A stretch of 8,864 nucleotides of DNA. Source: Caryophanales bacterium UBA6356. GTDB lineage: Bacteria; Bacillota_I; Bacilli_A; RFN20; CAG-826. How positions within the stretch are numbered: position 1 is the first letter of the stretch; every line of letters starts with the position of its first letter. Location of the stretch: contig DJRQ01000003.1 of assembly GCA_002440125.1 (NCBI GenBank), positions 13,127 through 21,990 on the forward strand, in the 5' to 3' direction. Made by a program: the position numbers and the translations under genes. The notes below the pieces were generated by a model that saw nothing but the letters and a program-made list of their open reading frames with translations, searched no databases and was not told the DNA's origin. This document shows, in pieces, positions 1-6,107 of this stretch.

Positions 1-2768
1 TCGACGGCGACCAGATGGCCGTTCACGTTCCATTAGGGAAGGCGGCTCAAGAGGAAGCTTTGGATCTCATGCTTGCGAGCAACAACATCCTTGGTCCAAA
101 AGATGGCAAACCAATCGTCATCCCTTCGCAGGATATGATTCTTGGCAACTACTATCTCACCGAAGAAGAGACCAAGGAAGACTTCTTGCTCCGCGCGAAG
201 AAACTTCGTGCCGTCAAGATTCAAGATGCGGCCGAAAAGGAAGCCAACGAGAAATACGCCGTCCTTAATGAAGAATTCGCTTCGATGGAAGGCAAAGTTT
301 TCGGTAGTGTGGACGAAGTGAAAGACGCTTACGAATCCGGTGTCGTTTCGCTCCATAACCGCATTGCTATACCCGCTTCGAAGATTCATAAGAAATTCGC
401 GCCGGCCACCGATCCGGATAATATCCGTGATTATGGCCTTCCTTATGAATGCCGTAATCGTTATCTCATCACGACTGTTGGCAAGATTATCTTCAATGAA
501 ATCTTCCCTGATGATTTCAATTACATCAACGATAAGCCCGGTGCTTCCCTTGAGCAAATCAAGAGTTGGTTCGCTCCAATGGGAACCGACATTCCCGCTT
601 GGATTGCCGAGCAAGCGCCACATAACCCAATCAAAAAGAAGGACCTTGGCAAACTCATCGACCTCATCTTCCATAAATACGATATGAACGAGGATAGTTC
701 GATTGCGGCTGTTCAAGCTTTAAGCGATAGCTATCACGATAGCGAAAACAAAGACGCGGAAGCGACCCTTAAAGCCCTTCACGAACTAATCGACAAGAAT
801 CTTTCCGAAGAAGATGACTCCAAACTTGTGAATGCTTCCAAACATCACTATATCCTGACCCGTGCCGACGATATCCTTCGCGAGCACGAAGAGGGTGCCA
901 TCAGCGCGGAAGCGGCTATGGAAGAAGTGAAACAACTCCTTCTTGAGCCCTATCCTTCGAAGACGAGCGCCGTCCTTGATAAGATCAAAGACCAAGGCTT
1001 CGAATATAGCACCAAGAGCTCGGTTACCGTTGCCATTAGCGACATTAAGCCAGTCGATGGCAAAGAAGAGCTTGTCGAAAAATATCGTCAAAAAGTCGAA
1101 CACATCAACTTCTTGGCTAACCACAAAGGTCTCCTTAGCGAAAACGAACGCCATGAAACGGTTGTTAAACTTTGGCAAGAGTGCACCTCGAAAGTTCGTG
1201 AACTTGTCGAAGCCGCTATCAAGAAACCAGAAGAGCGACAGAACCCAGTCATTATTATGCTTGACTCTGGATCCCGTGGCTCGGTCGATAACTTCAACCA
1301 GCTTGAAGGCATGAAGGGTCTTGTTGCCGCTGCTCGTGGCAGCGCCCACAAAGACTACGTTTACGAAATGCCTATTACCTCTAACTATCGTAGCGGTTTA
1401 ACCATCGCGGAATACTTCCATAACACCCATGGTTCCCGTAAGGGTGGTGCGGATACCGCTTTAAAGACCGCTGACTCCGGCTATCTTACTCGTCGTCTTG
1501 TCGACGTTGCGCAAGATGTCATCGTCCGCGAAGAAGATTGTCATTGCGATCACGGCTTCAAGGTCCGCGAGATTGTCGATACGGCAAGAAACGTCGTTAT
1601 CGTCAAACTCGAAGATCGTCTTGTTGGCCGTTTTGCGATGCACGATGTACTCGATCCAAAGACTGGCGAAGTCTTAGTGAAAGGCAATACTCTTATTAGC
1701 TCTGACGAAGCCAAGGCCATCGTGAAGGCGGGCATCAAAGAAGTGGAGATTCGTTCCCTCTTTACTTGCAATACCAAAAATGGCGTTTGCCAACATTGCT
1801 ATGGTCTCAATATGGCGACCGGCCACCTAGTTGAACTTGGTGAGGCGGTTGGCATTATGGCCGCTCAATCCATTGGCGAACCTGGCACCCAGCTTACGAT
1901 GCGTGTCTTCCACACCGGTGGTATGGCGACTACGGATATCACTCAAGGTCTTCCTCGTGTTCAAGAACTCGTGGAAGCTCGTAACCCGAAAGGCGAAGCG
2001 CTTATTAGCGAAATCGATGGCACCGTCGAGGCCATTAAGGACGATGGCGATGGCCGTTACATCGTGACCATCCGTTCTTCGAGCGAGAAGACGGCGGAAA
2101 GCGATGTCCCAGAAGTGAAGAATTACACCACGGGATTCGGCGTTCGTCTTCGCGTTAAGAAAGGCGATCACGTCGAAGCCGGTGGCAAGATTACCGAAGG
2201 CGCTATTAATCCGAAGCAGCTTCTCGAAGTGAGCTCTGTCGAAAAAGTCGAAATCTACATGATCAAAGAAATCCAAAAGGTTTACGCTGCTCAGGGTATC
2301 GACATTAGCGATAAGCACCTTGAAGTCATCATCCGTCAAATGCTCCGCAAAATGGTCATCATCGATGGTGGCGACACGACTCTTCTCCCTGGCATCCGCG
2401 TGGACGTCGACCGCTTCAGGGAAGCGAATAAAAAAGCCCTTGTTGCCGGCAAACGCCCTGCCATTGGCTATCCGCTTGTGCTTGGCATCACCAAAGCCGC
2501 TTTGGAAACGGAAAGCTTCCTTAGCGCCGCATCCTTCCAAGAAACAACCCGTGTTCTTACCGATGCTGCGATTAAGGCCAAAACGGATCCGCTCCATGGC
2601 TTGAAGGAGAATGTCATCACCGGCAAGCTCATTCCTGCAGGAACGGGACTTCTTACAGAAGAAGAGGAGAACGATAGGCTTAGCCATTTCGATGTCCTCG
2701 AACACATGCAAGAAGTGAAAGCCCAATATATCGAAGCCCACGATCGTCAAGAAGTGCTCGATAAGTAG
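1..2768 (+). CDS. rpoC: DNA-directed RNA polymerase subunit beta', 5'-truncated
   Basis: This is the C-terminal ~920 residues of beta', the RNA polymerase subunit that carries the active-site Mg2+ aspartates. The window opens inside the catalytic loop: bases 1-2 finish a Phe codon, then D-G-D-Q-M-A-V-H-V-P-L follows, so two of the three catalytic Asp are visible. Next in order come the secondary-channel rim helices (~1047-1225), the bridge helix (~1242-1330, with MLDSGSRGS), the second zinc site (Cys codons at 1539, 1767, 1788 and 1797) and the trigger loop (~1839-1990, GEAVGIMAAQSIGEPGTQLT). There is no SI3 insertion after the trigger loop, unlike Proteobacteria. Compared from memory with the 1199-residue B. 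subtilis protein, this fragment is about 170 residues longer than expected, mainly through insertions at 162-290 and 684-953. It stops at TAG, 12 nt before a terminator. It is presumably the last gene of an rpoB-rpoC unit whose start lies outside the window. Confidence 0.99.
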   Translation, partial: DGDQMAVHVPLGKAAQEEALDLMLASNNILGPKDGKPIVIPSQDMILGNYYLTEEETKEDFLLRAKKLRAVKIQDAAEKEANEKYAVLNEEFASMEGKVFGSVDEVKDAYESGVVSLHNRIAIPASKIHKKFAPATDPDNIRDYGLPYECRNRYLITTVGKIIFNEIFPDDFNYINDKPGASLEQIKSWFAPMGTDIPAWIAEQAPHNPIKKKDLGKLIDLIFHKYDMNEDSSIAAVQALSDSYHDSENKDAEATLKALHELIDKNLSEEDDSKLVNASKHHYILTRADDILREHEEGAISAEAAMEEVKQLLLEPYPSKTSAVLDKIKDQGFEYSTKSSVTVAISDIKPVDGKEELVEKYRQKVEHINFLANHKGLLSENERHETVVKLWQECTSKVRELVEAAIKKPEERQNPVIIMLDSGSRGSVDNFNQLEGMKGLVAAARGSAHKDYVYEMPITSNYRSGLTIAEYFHNTHGSRKGGADTALKTADSGYLTRRLVDVAQDVIVREEDCHCDHGFKVREIVDTARNVVIVKLEDRLVGRFAMHDVLDPKTGEVLVKGNTLISSDEAKAIVKAGIKEVEIRSLFTCNTKNGVCQHCYGLNMATGHLVELGEAVGIMAAQSIGEPGTQLTMRVFHTGGMATTDITQGLPRVQELVEARNPKGEALISEIDGTVEAIKDDGDGRYIVTIRSSSEKTAESDVPEVKNYTTGFGVRLRVKKGDHVEAGGKITEGAINPKQLLEVSSVEKVEIYMIKEIQKVYAAQGIDISDKHLEVIIRQMLRKMVIIDGGDTTLLPGIRVDVDRFREANKKALVAGKRPAIGYPLVLGITKAALETESFLSAASFQETTRVLTDAAIKAKTDPLHGLKENVITGKLIPAGTGLLTEEEENDRLSHFDVLEHMQEVKAQYIEAHDRQEVLDK

Positions 2769-2780
2769 TTTGCTTCTCTT

Positions 2781-2818
2781 AAAGCCTCTATTCCACAAAA
2801 GGAGTAGGGGCTTTTTTT
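2781..2818 (+). terminator. Intrinsic terminator after rpoC
   Basis: A 14-bp stem (2781-2794 with 2801-2814, including two G-U pairs) closes a 6-nt ACAAAA loop. The 3' arm runs into seven T (2812-2818). This is a textbook Rho-independent terminator. It separates the rpoC transcript from the str operon, so rpsL onward needs its own promoter, and one is found just downstream. Confidence 0.93.
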
Positions 2819-2832
2819 CTACTTTGTTCAGC

Positions 2833-2850
2833 GTCCACTTAACCCAGTGT
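2833..2850 (+). repeat. Upstream copy of CACT-N6-AGTG inverted element
   Basis: The sequence GTCCACTTAACCCAGTGT contains an imperfect dyad, CACT-N6-AGTG. Its reverse complement matches 2948-2965 in the rpsL leader at 13 of 18 positions (7 at one end, 6 at the other, with a divergent 5-nt centre). The two copies sit on either side of the str promoter, about 113 bp apart centre to centre. It could be a pair of operator sites or coincidence; no factor is known to me. Confidence 0.3.
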
Positions 2851-2874
2851 GTCTAACAATGAATAAATTCGTTA

Positions 2875-2903
2875 TTGACAGGCTTTTTTGCTTGTTTTAT
2901 TAT
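2875..2903 (+). promoter_or_regulatory. Strong sigmaA/sigma70-type promoter of the str operon
   Basis: The -35 box TTGACA (2875-2880) is a perfect consensus match. It is followed by an ideal 17-nt spacer and the -10 box TATTAT (2898-2903, 5 of 6). The 18 bases upstream (2857-2874) are A/T-rich and could act as an UP element. Transcription should start near 2909-2911, giving a leader of about 80 nt before rpsL. A near-consensus promoter is expected for ribosomal protein and elongation-factor genes. Confidence 0.88.
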
Positions 2904-2913
2904 CTTGCCCGGA

Positions 2914-2934
2914 CGTAAGAATTTATTGCTTACG
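2914..2934 (+). promoter_or_regulatory. Leader hairpin 1 of the str mRNA
   Basis: CGTAAG (2914-2919) and CTTACG (2929-2934) form a perfect 6-bp stem around a 9-nt A/U-rich loop. It lies within a few nucleotides of the predicted 5' end of the transcript. A 5'-terminal hairpin of this kind may protect the mRNA from decay or form part of a regulatory leader. No T-run follows, so it is not a terminator. Confidence 0.5.
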
Positions 2935-2938
2935 AGAG

Positions 2939-2971
2939 CTTGATGATACACTGGAGGCAGTGGACATCAAG
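2939..2971 (+). promoter_or_regulatory. Leader hairpin 2, just upstream of the rpsL ribosome-binding site
   Basis: CTTGATG (2939-2945) pairs with CATCAAG (2965-2971). Inside it, after an asymmetric ATA/GA internal loop, CACTG (2949-2953) pairs with CAGTG (2958-2962) around a GAGG tetraloop. This gives 12 Watson-Crick pairs in 33 nt. The rpsL Shine-Dalgarno begins 6 nt after the stem and is left unpaired. A helix with a conserved internal loop next to the ribosome-binding site is the usual shape of an r-protein autoregulatory site, so S7 or S12 feedback is a reasonable guess. I cannot match it to a named leader family. Confidence 0.6.
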
Positions 2972-2991
2972 AATACAAAGGAGAATTGGAA

Positions 2992-3411
2992 ATGCCAACG
3001 ATTAACCAACTCGTCCGCTCTGGCAGAAAGTCCGTCGTCAAGAAGTCGAAAACACCGGCTCTTGGCAAAAGATGGAACTCTTTGACCAAAGTGGCGAAAG
3101 ACCAACCCAGTGCTCAAAAACGTGGTGTTTGCACCCGTGTCGGCACAATGACCCCAAAGAAACCGAACTCGGCGCTTCGTAAATACGCCCGTGTCCGCCT
3201 TTCCAATGGGTACGAAGTCACCGCTTATATCGGCGGAGAAGGACATAACCTTCAAGAACACAGCACCGTTATGATTCGTGGTGGACGTGTCAAGGACCTC
3301 CCTGGCGTCCGTTATCACATCATCCGCGGCTGCTTGGATTGCGCGGGTATCGAAGCCCGTCGCCAAGGCCGTAGCCAATATGGCACGAAGAAACCGGCCC
3401 CAGCTAAGTAA
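2992..3411 (+). CDS. rpsL: 30S ribosomal protein S12
   Basis: S12 (139 residues) sits at the 30S decoding centre, next to A-site tRNA and h18/h44 of 16S rRNA. The sequence begins MPTINQLVR and carries the conserved core: KRGVCTRVGTMTPKKPNSALRK in two overlapping parts, then GEGHNLQEHS, RGGRVKDLPGVRYH and a basic C-terminus. The Lys equivalent to E. coli K43 (here K56) and K88 (here K101) are present, so common streptomycin-resistance substitutions are absent. Asp102 is the site that is beta-methylthiolated in E. coli. It has the ~13-residue N-proximal extension usual in Firmicutes. ATG 2992 is chosen over an in-frame TTG at 2986 because it gives the canonical MPTINQ start and an AAAGGAG (2977-2983) with 8-nt spacing. 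It is the first gene of the str transcript. Confidence 0.99.
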   Translation: MPTINQLVRSGRKSVVKKSKTPALGKRWNSLTKVAKDQPSAQKRGVCTRVGTMTPKKPNSALRKYARVRLSNGYEVTAYIGGEGHNLQEHSTVMIRGGRVKDLPGVRYHIIRGCLDCAGIEARRQGRSQYGTKKPAPAK

Positions 3412-3431
3412 TTTAGGAAAGGAAAGATCAC

Positions 3432-3902
3432 ATGTCACGCAAAGGAAAAATTGAGAAGCGGGATGTTCTTCCCGATCCAATCTACAATTCGAAGCTTGTC
3501 ACTCGCTTGATCAATCGCGTTATGTACGATGGCAAACGCGGAACTTCGCAAACGATTATCTATAACAGCTTCAAGATCATCGAAGAGAAAACCCAAAAGT
3601 CGGCTATGGACGTCTTTGCCACGGCCATCGCCAACATCATGCCAGAAGTCGAACTCAAGGTTCGTCGTATCGGCGCTGCCAACTACCAAGTTCCAGTGGA
3701 AGTGAGCCCGGAAAGAAAGCAAACCCTCGGTCTCCGTTGGCTTGTCAACTACTCTCGTCTTCGTGGCGAAAAGACCATGGAACAAAAGCTTGCTGGCGAA
3801 ATCATCGATGCCGCTAACGGCACCGGTGCCGCCGTCAAGAAGAAAGAAGATGTCCATAAGATGGCCGAAGCCAATAAGGCTTACGCCCATTACCGCTGGT
3901 AA
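3432..3902 (+). CDS. rpsG: 30S ribosomal protein S7
   Basis: S7 (156 residues, the same length as the B. subtilis protein) nucleates assembly of the 30S head and contacts E-site tRNA and mRNA. Recognisable segments are MSRKG at the start, LINRVMYDGKRG (~27-38), the PVEVSPERKQTLGLRWLV block (~88-105) and the C-terminal HKMAEANKAYAHYRW. It starts 20 nt after the rpsL stop, with AAAGGA (3418-3423) placed 8 nt before ATG. The short gap matters: in E. coli S7 represses its operon by binding a spacer of roughly 100 nt between rpsL and rpsG, and that structure cannot fit here. It is cotranscribed with rpsL and fusA. Confidence 0.99.
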   Translation: MSRKGKIEKRDVLPDPIYNSKLVTRLINRVMYDGKRGTSQTIIYNSFKIIEEKTQKSAMDVFATAIANIMPEVELKVRRIGAANYQVPVEVSPERKQTLGLRWLVNYSRLRGEKTMEQKLAGEIIDAANGTGAAVKKKEDVHKMAEANKAYAHYRW

Positions 3903-3917
3903 TTGAAGGAGAATAAA

Positions 3918-6017
3918 ATGGCCAACGACGAAAACATGATTAAGGAAACCGAGAATTACGATCTTCCTCATACTCGTAATATCGGTATTATGGCCCACAT
4001 TGACGCCGGTAAGACAACGACCACCGAGCGTATTCTCTATTACACGGGCCGTACCCACAAAATTGGCGAAGTTCACGAAGGAACTGCCACTATGGACTGG
4101 ATGGTCGAAGAGCAAGAACGTGGTGTTACGATCACGGCGAGCGCGACGACTGCTTTCTGGAAGGGCTATCGTATCAACATCATCGATACTCCAGGGCACG
4201 TCGACTTCACTGTTGAAGTCGAACGTTCGCTCCGTGTCCTCGATGGTGCCGTCACTGTCCTCGACTCCAAAAACGGCGTCGAGCCACAAACCGAAACCGT
4301 TTGGCGTCAAGCCGACAAATATAACGTCCCACGTATTGTTTTCTGCAACAAAATGGACGCGATTGGCGCAGACTTCTTTATGTGTCTTGACTCCCTTAAG
4401 GAACGTCTTGGCGTAAGCTATGCTGCCTTCCAATATCCTATCGGCAAGGAAAGCGGCTTCATTGGCGAAATCGACCTTGTTCGAATGGTCGCTTGGACCT
4501 ACACCCAAGACAAGGATGTCCCTCCAACCGAAGGACCAATCCCCGAAGAGCTCAAGGCGAAAGCCCAAGAATATCACGAGAAACTCCTCGAAACTCTCGC
4601 TAACTACGACGATGAGCTTATGATGGACCTTCTCGATGGCAAAGAGCCAAGCGTTGAAAAGATTAAGGAAGTTGCTCGTAAAGCGACGATCACTGGCAAA
4701 TTCTTCCCGGTCTTCTGTGGAACTGCCTTCAAGAACAAAGGCGTTCAACTTCTTCTCGATGCGGTTATCGACTATCTCCCATCGCCTCTTGATATCCCAG
4801 GAGAACCTGGCGAACTAAATGGCGAGAAATATGTTTGCACGACCACCGACAACGCTCCGTTTGTGGGTCTTGCCTTCAAGATCGCTACCGATCCTTTCAT
4901 TGGACGTCTTGCCTACGTTCGTGTTTACCAAGGCGTTCTCAAGAGCGGCACCTATGTCTATAACAGCAGCCGTGGCGTTCAAGAACGTATCGCTCGTCTC
5001 GTTCTTATGCACGCTAACCACCGTCAAGAGGTCTCTTGCCTCCACGCTGGCGAAATCGGCGCCGTTGTCGGTTTGAAAAACACCACGACTGGCGACACCC
5101 TCTCGGATCCAAGCACTCCGGTTGTCCTCGAGAGACTTGAGTTCCCTGAACCAGTTCTTGAAGAAGCTGTCGAGCCAAAGACCAAAGCCGACCAAGAGAA
5201 GATGTCTATTGCTCTTCAAAAATTGGCCGAAGAAGATCCAACCTTCCGTGTGCATACCGATAACGAAACCGGTCAAACCATCATTGGTGGTGTCGGCGAG
5301 CTTCAACTTGAGGTTCTTATCGAACGTATGCGCCGCGAATTCTCTGTCGATGTCAACGTTGGCAAACCACAAGTTAATTATCGTGAAACTATCCGTAAGA
5401 CTGGTGAGGCTGAAGGCCGTTACATCAAGCAAACGGGTGGTCATGGTCAATATGGTGACGTTTGGATCCGTTTCGAACCAAATCCTGGCAAAGGCTTCGA
5501 ATTCGTCGATGCCATCGTTGGCGGTTCCGTTCCGAAAGAGTTCATCAAGCCGACTCAACAAGGTCTTGAAGAAGCTCTCAACCGTGGCATTGTCGCCGGC
5601 TATCCGATCATCGACATCAAAGCGACCCTCTTCGATGGTTCGTATCACGATGTCGACTCGAGCGAAGCCGCTTACAAGATTGCCGCTTCAATGGCCCTTA
5701 AAGCCGCGGCCGTTAAGTGCGACCCCGTCATCCTTGAGCCTATTATGAAGGTCACGATCACCGTTCCAGAACAATACTATGGCGATGTTATTGGCGATAT
5801 CTCTCGCCGTCGTGGCAATATCAACACCGAATCGCAACGTGGAAACGCCAAAGAACTCGAATGCTTTGTCCCACTTGCCGAAATGTTCGGCTATGTCACA
5901 GATCTTCGTAGCTTAACGCAAGGTCGTGGCAACTTCATGATGAGCTTCGATCACTATGGCGAATGCCCACGTTACATTCAAGACAACATCATCAAGAACA
6001 ATAGCAATGCCCGCTAA
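3918..6017 (+). CDS. fusA: Translation elongation factor G
   Basis: EF-G (699 residues) is the GTPase that moves tRNAs and mRNA through the ribosome and, with RRF, splits post-termination ribosomes. The G domain shows G1 AHIDAGKT (26-33), switch I with RGVTIT (68-73), G3 DTPGH (90-94, catalytic His94), G4 NKMD (144-147) and a G5-like GTAFKNKG (~270). Domain II follows, then domains III-V, including GGVGELQLEV, the domain IV segment GSYHDVDSSEAAYK and the C-terminal TQGRGNFMMSFDHY. All parts are intact. ATG 3918 is preferred over an in-frame TTG at 3903: AAGGAG (3906-3911) lies 6 nt upstream, and the TTG would place this site inside the coding sequence. It begins 15 nt after rpsG, consistent with one transcript. 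Confidence 0.99.
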   Translation: MANDENMIKETENYDLPHTRNIGIMAHIDAGKTTTTERILYYTGRTHKIGEVHEGTATMDWMVEEQERGVTITASATTAFWKGYRINIIDTPGHVDFTVEVERSLRVLDGAVTVLDSKNGVEPQTETVWRQADKYNVPRIVFCNKMDAIGADFFMCLDSLKERLGVSYAAFQYPIGKESGFIGEIDLVRMVAWTYTQDKDVPPTEGPIPEELKAKAQEYHEKLLETLANYDDELMMDLLDGKEPSVEKIKEVARKATITGKFFPVFCGTAFKNKGVQLLLDAVIDYLPSPLDIPGEPGELNGEKYVCTTTDNAPFVGLAFKIATDPFIGRLAYVRVYQGVLKSGTYVYNSSRGVQERIARLVLMHANHRQEVSCLHAGEIGAVVGLKNTTTGDTLSDPSTPVVLERLEFPEPVLEEAVEPKTKADQEKMSIALQKLAEEDPTFRVHTDNETGQTIIGGVGELQLEVLIERMRREFSVDVNVGKPQVNYRETIRKTGEAEGRYIKQTGGHGQYGDVWIRFEPNPGKGFEFVDAIVGGSVPKEFIKPTQQGLEEALNRGIVAGYPIIDIKATLFDGSYHDVDSSEAAYKIAASMALKAAAVKCDPVILEPIMKVTITVPEQYYGDVIGDISRRRGNINTESQRGNAKELECFVPLAEMFGYVTDLRSLTQGRGNFMMSFDHYGECPRYIQDNIIKNNSNAR

Positions 6018-6018
6018 G

Positions 6019-6033
6019 TTACCTATTAGGTAA
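6019..6033 (+). promoter_or_regulatory. 15-nt perfect dyad in the fusA-tuf gap
   Basis: TTACCTA, one central T, and TAGGTAA form a perfect dyad that begins one base after the fusA stop. In RNA it would be a 6-bp stem with a 3-nt loop, without a following T-run, so it is not an intrinsic terminator. It ends 3 nt before the proposed tuf -35 box. It may be an operator, an RNA-processing hairpin or chance. Confidence 0.4.
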
Positions 6034-6036
6034 GTG

Positions 6037-6065
6037 TTGCGAAGCTATGCGAACTGCTCTATCAT
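6037..6065 (+). promoter_or_regulatory. Candidate internal promoter for tuf
   Basis: TTGCGA (6037-6042, 4 of 6 to the -35 consensus) is followed by a 17-nt spacer and TATCAT (6060-6065, 5 of 6 to the -10 consensus). A start near 6072 would leave a ~35-nt leader before tuf. An extra promoter here would let EF-Tu be made in excess over EF-G, as is usual in bacteria. The match is moderate, and read-through from the str promoter must also occur because no terminator follows fusA. Confidence 0.45.
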
Positions 6066-6107
6066 TACTACGCGAACTTTCTAAAGACCATTCTTGGAGG
6101 AAATAAA

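Noticed and set aside
1827..2798. Antisense open frame of 323 codons opposite rpoC
   Set aside because: It is a shadow of conserved beta' sequence and begins inside the rpoC terminator hairpin. No independent support.
2986..2991. In-frame TTG start two codons before rpsL ATG
   Set aside because: It leaves only 2 nt between the Shine-Dalgarno and the start, and S12 canonically begins MPTINQ.
2769..2991. tRNA, CRISPR or mobile-element remnants in the gaps
   Set aside because: No cloverleaf, repeated spacers, terminal inverted repeats or transposase fragments were seen in any intergenic stretch.
2888..3085. Short + strand open frame (65 codons) overlapping the rpsL leader
   Set aside because: It begins within the promoter -10 region upstream of the predicted transcription start and runs out of frame into rpsL, so it would not be transcribed in full.
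3145..3300. Possible streptomycin-resistance substitutions in S12
   Set aside because: The Lys residues at the two usual resistance sites are wild-type.
3903..3917. In-frame TTG start five codons before fusA ATG
   Set aside because: The ribosome-binding site would fall inside the coding sequence; ATG 3918 has ideal spacing.
3435..4748. Long antisense open frame (437 codons) opposite rpsG and fusA
   Set aside because: It is a codon-bias shadow of two unmistakable genes. Its product has no recognisable domain, and no ribosome-binding site or promoter was seen.
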